Source: Geothrix paludis
GTDB lineage: Bacteria; Acidobacteriota; Holophagae; Holophagales; Holophagaceae
Direction: 5' to 3'
NCBI RefSeq assembly: GCF_022808815.1
Contig: NZ_JAKZLC010000001.1
Coordinates: 434,001 to 498,000, forward strand
Length of the DNA stretch: 64,000 nt
Positions 25,363 through 34,396 of the stretch are shown piece after piece (the first letter of the stretch is position 1; each line of letters begins with the position of its first letter). Below the pieces are notes generated by a model. It saw only the letters and a program-made list of their open reading frames with translations. It searched no databases and was not told the origin of the DNA. The position numbers and the translations under genes are program-made.

Positions 25363-26013
25363 TCAAATGATCCTCGGCCCGAGCTTCGCGCGCAGGGCTC
25401 GGAGCGCTTCGAGTTCGGAAGGAGCCAGCGGCTTGGCTCCGCCCAGGGCCTCGGCCTTCCAAAGGATCTGGGCCACCTGCTCCAGGCGCTCCAGGCCGCC
25501 CACGGCCTCGTCCAGGTGCTCGCCCCAGCAGAGGCCGCCGTGGCGGGCCAGGATCAGGAGGCGGTGGGCGGGCAGGAACGGCAGGAGGTTCGTCCCCATG
25601 GCTTCGGTGCCGGGGATGGCCATGGGCACGATGGGGATGCGGCCCGCGGCGAGGATCACCTCGGGCAGGCCGTCCGAGGGGAGCTCCGCCAGCTCAGGCC
25701 GGGCGAGGCTCCAGGCGATGGCCGTGGGCGGGTGGGCGTGGACCACCGCTTTCGCTTCCGGCACCGCCCGGTAGACGGCCAGGTGCATGGCCCGCTCGCT
25801 GCTGGGACGGCCGGAGAGGATCTCGCCCTTCAGCGTGAGGTGGGCCAGATCCTCCAGGCGCACCTTGGCCTTGGGGACGCCGCTGGGCGTCATGGCGATG
25901 AGGCCGTTGGGCAGGCGCACCGAGAGGTTGCCGTCCGAGGCCGCCAGAAGACCGCCCGCATGGAGTCGGCGGCAGCCGTCGAGGAGGTCGTGGAGTGGGC
26001 CGTTGGCGTCCAT
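25363..26013 (-). CDS. class II aldolase/adducin family protein (MtnB- or Ald2-like)
   Basis: 216 residues. The zinc site is complete: Glu in SSERAMHLAVYR, His-x-His in VVHAHPPTA and a third His in LARHGGLCWGE. GGLLAASDGNLSVR is the usual substrate loop. In methionine salvage MtnB dehydrates methylthioribulose 1-phosphate. In the DHAP shunt a related class II aldolase splits the same substrate into DHAP and an aldehyde. Both follow MtnA, which is the next gene here, and the sequence alone does not separate them. Absence of the later mtn genes in view slightly favours the aldolase, which is inference. Confidence 0.83.
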   Translation of the reverse strand: MDANGPLHDLLDGCRRLHAGGLLAASDGNLSVRLPNGLIAMTPSGVPKAKVRLEDLAHLTLKGEILSGRPSSERAMHLAVYRAVPEAKAVVHAHPPTAIAWSLARPELAELPSDGLPEVILAAGRIPIVPMAIPGTEAMGTNLLPFLPAHRLLILARHGGLCWGEHLDEAVGGLERLEQVAQILWKAEALGGAKPLAPSELEALRALRAKLGPRII

Positions 26014-26059
26014 GACGGGATTATCGCCTGAGGAAGGACGGGAATTGGCCTGCGGTCCC

Positions 26060-26479
26060 CTATGGCTTCGCTTTTTTCGAAGATTTCGACTTGCCGGCGA
26101 TGTTGAGGGCGACCGCTTGGCGAATGAGCGCCTTGAAGGCGGACGCGTCGATCTCGTCTCCCTCGTGGATGTCGACGGCTCGGCGGGCGTTCCCGTCGAG
26201 GCTCGAGTTGAAGAGATGGTCCGGGTCTTCCAGGGACGCGCCCTTGATGAAGGTGAGCTTCACGGCCTTCTTGTACGATTCGCCTGTGCAAATGATGCCG
26301 TCGTGGGACCAGACGGGCGTGCCCATCCATTTCCACTCCTCGACGACGTCCGGGTCGGCCTCCTGTATGAGCTTGCGCATCCTGTCGAGGGCTTCCCCCC
26401 GCCAGTCACCGAGCTCGGCGAACCGCTCCGAGATGAGTTCCGAGGCTGACCGGCCTTGATTCGCGTCTGTCTTTTTCAT
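26060..26479 (-). CDS. DUF1801-domain protein
   Basis: 139 residues. The central part, IQEADPDVVEEWKWMGTPVWSHDG and then KKAVKLTFIKGASLEDPDHLF, has the pattern of DUF1801 (YdhG/YjhX-like, SufE-unrelated fold). Some members were called iron chaperones (frataxin-like) in Bacillus; the general role is not settled. The C-terminus is Lys/Ser-rich. No signal peptide. It is 46 bases upstream of the aldolase gene on the same strand and could be co-transcribed, though no functional link is evident. Confidence 0.75.
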   Translation of the reverse strand: MKKTDANQGRSASELISERFAELGDWRGEALDRMRKLIQEADPDVVEEWKWMGTPVWSHDGIICTGESYKKAVKLTFIKGASLEDPDHLFNSSLDGNARRAVDIHEGDEIDASAFKALIRQAVALNIAGKSKSSKKAKP

Positions 26480-26559
26480 GGGCTCATCCTGGCAGGTCGG
26501 GACAAGTCACGGGCGGGGAGGCAGGGGAGGGCCATGGCAATGCCTCGGAATGACCCAGC

Positions 26560-27399
26560 CTAACGTCGCTTGGGTGCGGGCAGGGAGGCGTAGCGCTCGG
26601 CTTGGCGCAGGTTCTCGGCGATGATGGGATCGTCCGGGCGCAGGGCCAAGGCAGCACGGAAGTCGTCCCGGCTCTCCTTGTAGAGCTTCAGCTCGAAGCG
26701 GGCACGGCCACGGTTGAAGAGGGCCTCCAGCTGGCCGGGATCCAAAGCCAGGGCCCGGTCCAGGGCTTCACAGGCCTCGCCCCATGCCTTCCGCTCATTG
26801 AGGCAGCGCCCCAGGTTGTTCCAGGCGTAGGCGATCTTCGGGTCCTTCGCCAGGGCCTCGCGCAGGATCGGCTCTGCCTCCGCCAGGTGGTCCTGTCGCG
26901 CCAGGGCCTCGCCCTTCCAGGCCAGGGCCATGGCATCTCCGGGGCGCGTCCCGAGCAGGGCCTCAGCGTAGGCCTGGAGTGCACCCCAGTCCTGGGCCAG
27001 CCGGGCTTCGGCGCAGGCGTTCGGGAAACCGTCGGGGTAGCCCAGGCGGCCGTTCTCGGCATGGGCGGCTGCGGCCTCGGCGTGGCGGCCCAGCTGGCTC
27101 AGGGCCTGGGCCCGGTAGAGGCGGTAGGTGCCCAGGTGGGGGCCGGACTTGGCCTCCAGCTGCGGCTGGAGCGCCTCGCAGACCGTCACGAGGCGCTCCC
27201 AGCGCCGGCTCCGTTGGAGGGCCCGGATCCACGTCTCGTAGTGGGCTCCCCGGGTGGCGGGCGGCACGGTCTCGAACCAGTCTGCGAGGCCGGCCCAGTC
27301 GCCAGCCTTGTAGAGGGCCTCCGCCGGAGCGGGCATGGGCAGAGCGAGTCCCTGGGTCTGGACCTGAGCGAAGGGGAACAGCAGGAGCAGCGGGAGCAT
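26560..27399 (-). CDS. exported tetratricopeptide-repeat protein
   Basis: 279 residues from ATG 27399 (MLPLLLLFPFAQVQTQG, a signal peptide). The C-terminal half has at least three TPR units, for example AYAWNNLGRCLNERKAWGEA and ALFNRGRARFELKLYKESRD, each with the W/G/Y/A/P spacing. The N-terminal half has looser helical repeats. Such proteins are scaffolds, here probably periplasmic. An upstream TTG at 27432 is in frame but would bury the signal peptide. Partner unknown. Confidence 0.75.
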   Translation of the reverse strand: MLPLLLLFPFAQVQTQGLALPMPAPAEALYKAGDWAGLADWFETVPPATRGAHYETWIRALQRSRRWERLVTVCEALQPQLEAKSGPHLGTYRLYRAQALSQLGRHAEAAAAHAENGRLGYPDGFPNACAEARLAQDWGALQAYAEALLGTRPGDAMALAWKGEALARQDHLAEAEPILREALAKDPKIAYAWNNLGRCLNERKAWGEACEALDRALALDPGQLEALFNRGRARFELKLYKESRDDFRAALALRPDDPIIAENLRQAERYASLPAPKRR

Positions 27400-27443
27400 G
27401 GGCGTCCGGGAAAGGTGGAAGATGATCCCCAAAACTTACCAGC

Positions 27444-27470
27444 GAAAGGGGCGGCAGAGCCGCCCCTTTC
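27444..27470 (-). terminator. hairpin after the SPFH gene
   Basis: A perfect 12-bp stem (GAAAGGGGCGGC/GCCGCCCCTTTC) with a three-base loop lies 19 bases past the stop of the SPFH gene. The T-run is weak (it lies in the stem, CCCTTTC), so this is a probable rather than certain terminator. Confidence 0.6.
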
Positions 27471-27488
27471 CTGGAAACCTGGGAGGGG

Positions 27489-29522
27489 TCACTTCGTGAG
27501 GTTCTGCCTCAGGACCGCCTTCAGGGCTTCGGCCTCGGGATTGGCCGCGGTGGGCACCACGCCCGCCAGCTGGCCGGCCTTCTCGCTGAGGAGGAGGCCC
27601 AGCAGGCTCTCGATGAGGCTGCCGCCGCCCTTGTCGCCGCCGCCCATGTGGATCTTGGGCACGACGTCCACCTGGGACTTCTCGATGGCCTCGGCGAAGC
27701 GGCTCATGACCTGCTGCACGAGCTGGAACTGGGGGCCGCCGTAGGCGCGGACCTGCTCCTCGATGGCCATGGCCTGGGCGATGCCCACGCGGGCGGCCTG
27801 TTCGGCCTGGGCCTCGGCCATGACCTTGATGCGCTTGGCCTCGCCTTCGCCCATGAGGCGCACCTTCTCGGCCTCGGCGCCGGCGAGCGTCTGAATCTGC
27901 GCCGCCTGCTGCTGGGCCTTGGCGTACTCGGCCTTGCCCTGGTTGCTCTGCACCTCGATGCCGATGGCGGATTCCGTGAGCAGGGTCTGCTGCTTGGCCC
28001 GGGCCTCGGCTTCGCGGAGTTCGCGTTCCTTCACCGCGGCGCTCTGCTGGCGGCCGTAGGTCTCCACCTGCTCGTCGGCGATCTGGCGGCTGCGCAGCTG
28101 GACGAGGATCTGCTCGATCTGCCCGCCGGGGGCGCCGCTGGTGGGTGTGCCGATGAGCACTTCCTGGAGTTCCAGGTTGTATTGGGTGAACTTCTCCTTC
28201 ATCTGGACGCCGCTCTGCTCCTGGATGGCGCTGCGGTCCTGGATGAGCTGGATGAGGGTGCGCGTCTGGCCGACGTTTTTGAAGTAGGCGCTGACCATGG
28301 GGTCGAGGGTCTGCTCCACCAGCTTCTTGATGTCGCCGAAGCGCTGGATGACCAGGGGCGCCTTGCGGTAGTCGATGTGGACGACCACTGATAGCGGCAG
28401 GCTGGGCTCGAAGGCATCCTTGGTGATGAGGCTCACCTCGGTCAGGTTCTCGTCGAACTTGTGGCTGCCCACCTCGCCCTTCGTCCACTTCAGGATGAAG
28501 TTCGTGGTCGGCACCATGAGCACCTTGCCGGCGTAGGTGTTGAAGGCGTACTTGCCGGGCAGCAGGGGCTCGCTCCACACGCCGCGGGTGCCCTTGGCCA
28601 CCAGCTCGCCGTGGCGGTATTCCTGGCCGCTGATGTCGGTGCCCACTTCGCCGGTATAGCTCACCACCACGCCCACGGTGCCCACTTCCACCACGGTCTT
28701 CGGGATCAGCTCCACGGTGGCGAAGAGGCGGTTGATGTAGTAGGTGCCTTCCACCAGCACCTGGTACTGGCGCCCGCGCTGGCCGCCCGCCACCAGGAAC
28801 TTGTCGGCGTCCTGGAAGTTGTTGTGGTACGTCGAAGCCTGATGGGGATCCTCGCCCACGGTGGGCGCGATGATCTCGCCGCTGGCCAGGCTGGGGCCGT
28901 CATGCACGGTCACGATGCCCACGGCGTCGTCCGTGCCCTTGATGATCACGGGCCGCCAGCCGGCGCGCTCGGTGATGATGGCGCTCATCTTCTGGAAGGT
29001 GTCCAGCTCGCCGGGATCCAGGGGCAGGTAGAAGAGCCGGTCCTCGGTGAGCACCACGAACTGCACCAGGTTGATGGCGTAGATGCCCTCGCGCAGGATC
29101 TGGCGCTGGGGGCCCTTCTCGCCACCGCCCTGGATGAAGGCCACCACATCCTGGAAGTCGGCACCGTGCGTGTTGCTGGCCAGGGCCTGGGAGGGCGGCA
29201 GGTCATGGCCGTCCCGGGCGAAGATGTAGCCGATCTTGCCCTGGGGGATGGTCACCAGAGGCATCTTGTGGATGCGGTACTGGAAGGGCGTGAGCAGGTG
29301 CCAGCCGCCGCGCAGGAGCTGGGGCTGGTAGCCGGCCTCGCCGCTGAGGGCGATGAGGCCGGTCTTGACCGAGCCCTTCCGGCTGATGAGCTTCTCGACG
29401 ATGCCCACGCGGTTGTTGGGGATGTAGCGGATCCACTTGCTGAGAAGCACCACCGCGAAGGTGATGGCGAGCAGGGCCAGCAGGGTGAAGCCGGGGTTGG
29501 CGGAAAGCCAGGTGAGGTCCAT
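27489..29522 (-). CDS. large SPFH/Band 7 (flotillin-like) membrane protein
   Basis: 677 residues from ATG 29522, which has GGAG at the right distance. One N-terminal membrane helix (about 11-27) is followed by SPFH-type strands. A long Glu/Ala/Lys/Gln coiled coil then runs (AEARAKQQTLL, GAEAEKVRLMGEGEAKRIKV). It ends with a C-terminal region containing GGGDKGGGSLIESLLGLLLS. SPFH proteins form membrane-bound rings that organise lipid domains or guard proteases. It is longer than most flotillins because of an inserted second beta domain (about 200-330). It stands alone, so a partner is not indicated. Confidence 0.82.
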   Translation of the reverse strand: MDLTWLSANPGFTLLALLAITFAVVLLSKWIRYIPNNRVGIVEKLISRKGSVKTGLIALSGEAGYQPQLLRGGWHLLTPFQYRIHKMPLVTIPQGKIGYIFARDGHDLPPSQALASNTHGADFQDVVAFIQGGGEKGPQRQILREGIYAINLVQFVVLTEDRLFYLPLDPGELDTFQKMSAIITERAGWRPVIIKGTDDAVGIVTVHDGPSLASGEIIAPTVGEDPHQASTYHNNFQDADKFLVAGGQRGRQYQVLVEGTYYINRLFATVELIPKTVVEVGTVGVVVSYTGEVGTDISGQEYRHGELVAKGTRGVWSEPLLPGKYAFNTYAGKVLMVPTTNFILKWTKGEVGSHKFDENLTEVSLITKDAFEPSLPLSVVVHIDYRKAPLVIQRFGDIKKLVEQTLDPMVSAYFKNVGQTRTLIQLIQDRSAIQEQSGVQMKEKFTQYNLELQEVLIGTPTSGAPGGQIEQILVQLRSRQIADEQVETYGRQQSAAVKERELREAEARAKQQTLLTESAIGIEVQSNQGKAEYAKAQQQAAQIQTLAGAEAEKVRLMGEGEAKRIKVMAEAQAEQAARVGIAQAMAIEEQVRAYGGPQFQLVQQVMSRFAEAIEKSQVDVVPKIHMGGGDKGGGSLIESLLGLLLSEKAGQLAGVVPTAANPEAEALKAVLRQNLTK

Positions 29523-29732
29523 GAGGACTCCAGGGGACGGGTTTCTGTGAGTGTACCGGTCCAGCGCGCCGTCCCGCGTGGATTCGGGGAGCTTTCCGCG
29601 GTCCTGCATCCCGGCTCCGGAGGGAGCGGATGACTGGGATCCTGCGCGGAAAGAACCATACGAAGGCACGAATCATAGGCCCATCCCACCTATCCGCCGT
29701 GACGGCCGTCACCATTTCGCCTAGGCTTGGGC

Positions 29733-31382
29733 ATGTCCATCGCGCAGGAAAGGAGCCGACGTCCGGATCGCTTCTGCCGGAGGGCTGTCCTGGCGGTGTT
29801 CCTGGTCGGCGCCACGCTCGGCGCCCAGGCGCCGCCCACCTGGGAGGAGCTGGAGGCCCGGCAGGCCCGCATCGCAGGCATCGACATCCTTGTTGGTGAT
29901 GTCTTCGATCTCTCCCTTCCCAACGAGAACCACTGGATCGGGCGCACCGCGAACTTCCTGCACATCCAGACGCGGGATCAGGTGGTTCGCCGGGAGATCC
30001 CCTTCAAGCCGGGGGATCCGGTGAACGCCCGGCTGATCCACGAGGCCGAGCGGAACCTGCGGACCTTCCGGTTCTTCAAGGATGCCCAGATCGATCCCCA
30101 GGTGGACGAGACGGGGGAGGTCAGGGCGGTGGTCCGCACCCGGGATGCCTGGACCTTGAAGGGCAGCGCGGGCTTCACCCAGGTGGGTGGGCAGCGGGAT
30201 TTCGGGTTCTCCCTCCACGAAGCCAACTTCCTGGGCTACGGGAAAGACCTGATCCTGTCCCACGAGCGCACGCCCGAGCGCTCCATCGAGACGATGCAGT
30301 ACCTGGACCGGCAGATCCTGGGCACCCAATGGACGCTGGATTCGCGCTACCAGGTGCTCTCGGACGGGAAGACGCGCTACCTCGAACTCTCGAAACCGTA
30401 TCGGGGGCTGGAAACGCCCTGGTCCATGACGTTCAGGGCCTCCTCCTCGGACGCCATCCAGTCGGTCTACAACCAGGAGCGTACCGCCTACGCCTTCGCC
30501 TCCCGGCAGGAGGCCCTCCTGGCCGAAGGCTCCACGGCCACCGCGGTGATGGAGGGGCGGGCCGTGCGGCTGGGCGGGGGGCTGGACCTGAGCCGATCCG
30601 AGTACGGCCCGATCCAGACCCTGGATGCCGGGAACCTTCCCGTCCCCTCGTTGACGGATCGCCGGCTGCGAGGCCTCCACGTCTCGTGGAGCCTGTACGA
30701 CGACCAGTTCCGGACGTTCCGGGATCTCGCGGGCATGACCCACTCCGAGGACTACAACCTCGGCTGGGCGGCGAGCGTCAGCGTGGGCTCCTATCTGAAG
30801 CGCCTGGGGAGTGACCTCGACTCGCCCTTCGTCCGGGTCAGCGCCTCCAAGGGATGGGCGCCAGGGGACAGTTCCCTCATCCTGCTCCGAACCAAGGGGG
30901 CGGCCCGGCATGAGCCCGACGGCTGGCGGGATGCCTTCGCGACCCTCAGCCTGACCACCTACTACCAGGGTTTCCGGGCGCAGACCCAGGCGGCCTACGT
31001 GCAGCTGGACGCAGTCCGCCGGCCGGAGCCCGAGTCCTACCTCTACCTGGGCGGGATGGACGGGATGCGGGGGTACGGGAACCACCTGCTGCTGGGTGAT
31101 CGCCGGTGGATGGCCTCCCTCGAGGAGCGCGTCAACACCTCCTACGACTGGCTCGGCATCCTGCGGCTCGGATTCGTGGCCTACGCGGACGCCGGCGCCA
31201 TCCACCGGACCGATACCGGGCGATGGAGCCGTACCTACGTGGACGTGGGGGGTGGCCTGCGCCTGGGCAACCTGAAGAGTTCGGTCGGGCGCGTGTTCCT
31301 GTTGACCATCGCCTACCCGCTGGTTCGGGAGCCGGGCACGGAGCACCACCAGTTCGTCATCTCGGATGTCGTGAAGTTCTGA
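29733..31382 (+). CDS. short BamA/TamA-like outer-membrane barrel with one POTRA-like domain
   Basis: About 549 residues. A signal peptide ends near LGAQA. Residues about 60-150 form a POTRA-like domain: REIPFKPGDPVNARLIHEAE, then RTFRFFKDAQIDPQVDETG. A beta-barrel follows, including YLYLGGMDGMRGYGNHLLLG, the RGF/RGY loop of Omp85 proteins, and a terminal strand ending in VVKF with a C-terminal Phe. BamA has five POTRAs and about 800 residues, so this is a reduced Omp85 member for insertion or secretion, cargo unknown. TAGGCT ends five bases before the ATG, and GTGACG lies 17 bases further up. Confidence 0.78.
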   Translation: MSIAQERSRRPDRFCRRAVLAVFLVGATLGAQAPPTWEELEARQARIAGIDILVGDVFDLSLPNENHWIGRTANFLHIQTRDQVVRREIPFKPGDPVNARLIHEAERNLRTFRFFKDAQIDPQVDETGEVRAVVRTRDAWTLKGSAGFTQVGGQRDFGFSLHEANFLGYGKDLILSHERTPERSIETMQYLDRQILGTQWTLDSRYQVLSDGKTRYLELSKPYRGLETPWSMTFRASSSDAIQSVYNQERTAYAFASRQEALLAEGSTATAVMEGRAVRLGGGLDLSRSEYGPIQTLDAGNLPVPSLTDRRLRGLHVSWSLYDDQFRTFRDLAGMTHSEDYNLGWAASVSVGSYLKRLGSDLDSPFVRVSASKGWAPGDSSLILLRTKGAARHEPDGWRDAFATLSLTTYYQGFRAQTQAAYVQLDAVRRPEPESYLYLGGMDGMRGYGNHLLLGDRRWMASLEERVNTSYDWLGILRLGFVAYADAGAIHRTDTGRWSRTYVDVGGGLRLGNLKSSVGRVFLLTIAYPLVREPGTEHHQFVISDVVKF

Positions 31383-31420
31383 TCCGGAGCCCGGGCCTCC
31401 GGTCAGGGTAGCCTTGGGCC

Positions 31421-32056
31421 ATGGATGAATGGCTCGAGGGATGGCGTGAGCGCCGGGCAAGCCTGGTCATGGCGAGCCTGGTCCTCATCGCCGCGTTCCT
31501 GTGGTGGGACCAGCGGGCCGTATCCCAGCCCGCAGGCGCCCTCGCACCGGAGGAACCGGTCCAGGAGCCCCCGGAATCGACGGCCACGTGGACCTTCAAG
31601 AACCACACCCTCACCCCACTCGCCGCCTTCGACATCCATGCGCGAATCCTGGGCAAGGAGCGCTACCGCTTCGATCGGGCGGCGGAGCTGTCGCCCGTGG
31701 ACCTGGCCCTGGGATGGGGTCCCATGTCCGATTCGCGCGTCCTGGAGGCCTTCACCATCGACCAGCGGGACCGCTGGTACTTCTGGCGATCGGCGCGCAT
31801 GCCCATACCGGCAACCCAGGTCGTCAGCCACAGCGCCAACATGCACATGATCCCCGCGGACGGGGGCGTCGCCCGTCGCCTGAAGGCGGCCCGGGTGGGA
31901 CAGCTGGTCCACCTGAAGGGCCAGCTCGTGCGGGCGGACGGGAAGGACGGCTGGCACTGGGTGAGCAGCCTGAGCCGGACGGATACCGGGGACGGTTCCT
32001 GCGAGGTGATCTGGGTGGAGTCGGCCCAGGTCGCAGACCGGTCGCCGGATATGTGA
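31421..32056 (+). CDS. conserved membrane-anchored protein of unknown function
   Basis: 211 residues. One N-terminal helix (about 14-30, LVMASLVLIAAFLWW) anchors a periplasmic domain after a Pro/Glu-rich linker. The domain has SANMHMIPADGGVARRLKA, GQLVHLKGQLVRADG and WVSSLSRTDTGDGSCEVIWVE. I recall homologues with the same motifs in proteobacteria, annotated only as hypothetical. The C-terminal half looks like a small beta-barrel. The Cys in GSCEVIWV is single. No ribosome-binding site; TAGCCT ends six bases before the ATG. Function unknown. Confidence 0.65.
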   Translation: MDEWLEGWRERRASLVMASLVLIAAFLWWDQRAVSQPAGALAPEEPVQEPPESTATWTFKNHTLTPLAAFDIHARILGKERYRFDRAAELSPVDLALGWGPMSDSRVLEAFTIDQRDRWYFWRSARMPIPATQVVSHSANMHMIPADGGVARRLKAARVGQLVHLKGQLVRADGKDGWHWVSSLSRTDTGDGSCEVIWVESAQVADRSPDM

Positions 32057-32120
32057 CCATGGGATCGGCAAAATAGAATCCACTGCCTGCTAGACTCTGC
32101 GCTGCAAGGCTTTTCAAGCG

Positions 32121-34340
32121 ATGCGGAGCCCCATGTTTGACATCGAAGCGTCCCTCGACAGTCGTCTCCTGGCCGTGCCCCGGAACCGCCCCACGGTGAT
32201 GTTCCCGGAGGCCCTGGACCCCCGCACCCTCGAAGCCGCCTGTTTCCTCGGGCGCTTCATCCGCCCCGTCTTCCTCGCGCCCGAGGCCGAGGTCCGGGCC
32301 GTGGCCGCCCAGCGGCTGGCGCACCTGGGCGCGGACCGGGTGGCCTACACCCTATCCGAGAGCGCCTTCGTGGATCCCGCTTCCCGGCCGGACCTGGTGG
32401 AGTCCTTCGCCGCGGCCTGCGTGGAGTTCGGAAGAACCCACCAGCGGCCCATCGGGATCGCGGAGGCCCGGGACCTGGTCCGGGAGCCTGGCCGCTTCGG
32501 CATCTGGGCGGTGAAGCTGGGGCATGCCGACCTGGTGGTGGGCGGTGCCATCCACGAGCCCAAGGCCTTCTTCCGCCCGATGGTGGACATCCTGTCCCAG
32601 CGCAGCGTCGCCTGCGAGGCGGGCGTGTTCGTGCTGCCGGACGAGCATCCCGAGGAGGTCTACCCCCGCAACATCGTGGTCTTCGGCGACGTGGGCGTGA
32701 ACGCGACAATGACGCCGCGCACGCTGGCGGAAGTGGCTGTGGGCACCTGCGCGGTGGCCCGCGACCTCATCCCCGAGGAGGTGCTGCCGGAGATCCGCTG
32801 CGCCATGGTGTCGTACTCCAACCGCGGCAGTGACGAAGGGCCCTCGCCGGAGCTGGTGCGGCAGGCCGCCGAGCTGGTGCCGGAGATCCTCGCGGAACGC
32901 ATCGCCCACCACACGCGCTACGCCAGCATCCACATCCGCGGCGAGGTGAAGGTCAGCGTGGCCCTCTCGCGCCGCTCGGCGGACCTGTACCACGCGGACG
33001 GCCTGCCCTGGGAAGGCGTCCCCAACGTGATCGTGTGCCCCAATCTGGACATGGGGAACCTGCTGTACCACCTCTACGCCACGCGGTTCCCGGAGGCGAA
33101 GAAGTTCCCCGTCATGTTCGGCCTCTGGTTCCAGGGCGTGGACCTGCCCATGGACTGTACGCCCGAGGACATCCGCCTGGCCATCAAGGCCTCCATCATG
33201 CGCCTCCACGCCTACGGCGAGTGGAAGCGGACACCCAAGGACACCTTCTTCCGGCGCCATCGCGTGCTGGTGTTGAACCCCGGATCGACGTCCACCAAGA
33301 CCTCGATCTTTGAAGGCGACGAGGAGCGGTTCACGGAGGAGCTCCAGCACTCCGCCGAAGAGCTGAAGCCCTTCGAGGGCCACCCCATCACCGAGCAGTT
33401 TGCCTTCCGCAAGGATGCGGTCCTGTGCTTCCTGCGGGACCGGGGCCTCACCCCTGCGGACCTCGACGCCGTAGCCGGGCGGGGAGGCCTGCTGCGGCCC
33501 ATCCCCCACGGCACCTGGCGGGTGGGGCCTCCCATGCTGGAGGACCTGAAACGAGGGTCCCGCGGCGAGCACGCCTCGAACCTGGGGGCCCTCATCGCGG
33601 CCGAGCTGGTGGCCGGCACGGGCACCCCGGCCTACATCGTGGACCCGGTGGTGGTGGACGAGGCCGATCCGAAGGTGAAGGTATCCGGCCTGAAAGAGTT
33701 GCCCCGCCGCGTGATCAGCCATGCCCTGAACCAGATCGCGACGGCCCGCCGCTACGCCGAGGAACACGAGACCTTCTACGAGCGCGTGAATGTCATCGTG
33801 GCCCACATGGGCGGCGGCATCACCGTGGGCGCCCACCGCAAGGGCCGCTACATCGACGTGAACAACGGCCTGGATGGGGAAGGGCCCTTCTCACCCCAGC
33901 GCACGGGCACCCTGCCCGCAGGCCAGCTCATCGACCTCTGCTTCTCCGGCAAGTACACCAAGGCCGAGTTGAAGCTCAAGAACAAGGGCCGGGGCGGCAT
34001 GATCGACCTGCTGGGCACCTCGGACATGCGCGAGGTGGAGCGCCGCGTGGAGGCCGGGGACGCCGAAGCCACGCTGGTCTATGACGCCATGATCTACCAG
34101 ATCGCCAAGGCCATCACGGCGCTGGCGCCCGCTTTCGAAGGCGCCTCCATCGACGCCATCCTCCTCACGGGAGGCATGGCCCGCTCCCCGAAGCTGGTGG
34201 CGGAGCTGACCCGCCTGACCGCCGCCCTCGGCTGCCCCGTGAAGGTCTACCCCGGCGAGAACGAGATGGCTGCCCTCGCCAAGGGCGCCCTGCGCGTCCT
34301 CTCCGGCCGGGAAACGGCCAAGGATTACCCACCGGCCTGA
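32121..34340 (+). CDS. phosphotransacetylase-butyrate kinase fusion
   Basis: 739-residue two-domain protein. Residues 1 to about 370 are a phosphate acyltransferase of the Pta type: ADLVVGGAIHEPKAFFRP, MTPRTLAEVAVGTCAVARD, SYSNRGSDEGPSPELV, CPNLDMGNLLYHL. Residues 381-735 are a butyrate kinase-type acetokinase: RVLVLNPGSTSTKTSIFEG, HMGGGITVGAHRKGRYIDV, GPFSPQRTGTLP, LTGGMARSPKLV. Together they would turn acyl-CoA and phosphate into acyl phosphate and then acid plus ATP on one chain. The two activities are normally separate adjacent genes. A TAGACT (-10-like) lies at 32091-32096. A separate phosphate butyryltransferase is encoded 0.9 kb downstream. Confidence 0.88.
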   Translation: MRSPMFDIEASLDSRLLAVPRNRPTVMFPEALDPRTLEAACFLGRFIRPVFLAPEAEVRAVAAQRLAHLGADRVAYTLSESAFVDPASRPDLVESFAAACVEFGRTHQRPIGIAEARDLVREPGRFGIWAVKLGHADLVVGGAIHEPKAFFRPMVDILSQRSVACEAGVFVLPDEHPEEVYPRNIVVFGDVGVNATMTPRTLAEVAVGTCAVARDLIPEEVLPEIRCAMVSYSNRGSDEGPSPELVRQAAELVPEILAERIAHHTRYASIHIRGEVKVSVALSRRSADLYHADGLPWEGVPNVIVCPNLDMGNLLYHLYATRFPEAKKFPVMFGLWFQGVDLPMDCTPEDIRLAIKASIMRLHAYGEWKRTPKDTFFRRHRVLVLNPGSTSTKTSIFEGDEERFTEELQHSAEELKPFEGHPITEQFAFRKDAVLCFLRDRGLTPADLDAVAGRGGLLRPIPHGTWRVGPPMLEDLKRGSRGEHASNLGALIAAELVAGTGTPAYIVDPVVVDEADPKVKVSGLKELPRRVISHALNQIATARRYAEEHETFYERVNVIVAHMGGGITVGAHRKGRYIDVNNGLDGEGPFSPQRTGTLPAGQLIDLCFSGKYTKAELKLKNKGRGGMIDLLGTSDMREVERRVEAGDAEATLVYDAMIYQIAKAITALAPAFEGASIDAILLTGGMARSPKLVAELTRLTAALGCPVKVYPGENEMAALAKGALRVLSGRETAKDYPPA

Positions 34341-34396
34341 GAACGCCCTTAGACTGGGGCCATCCATCGTCGAAACCTGACCTTCCGGAGGGCCCC

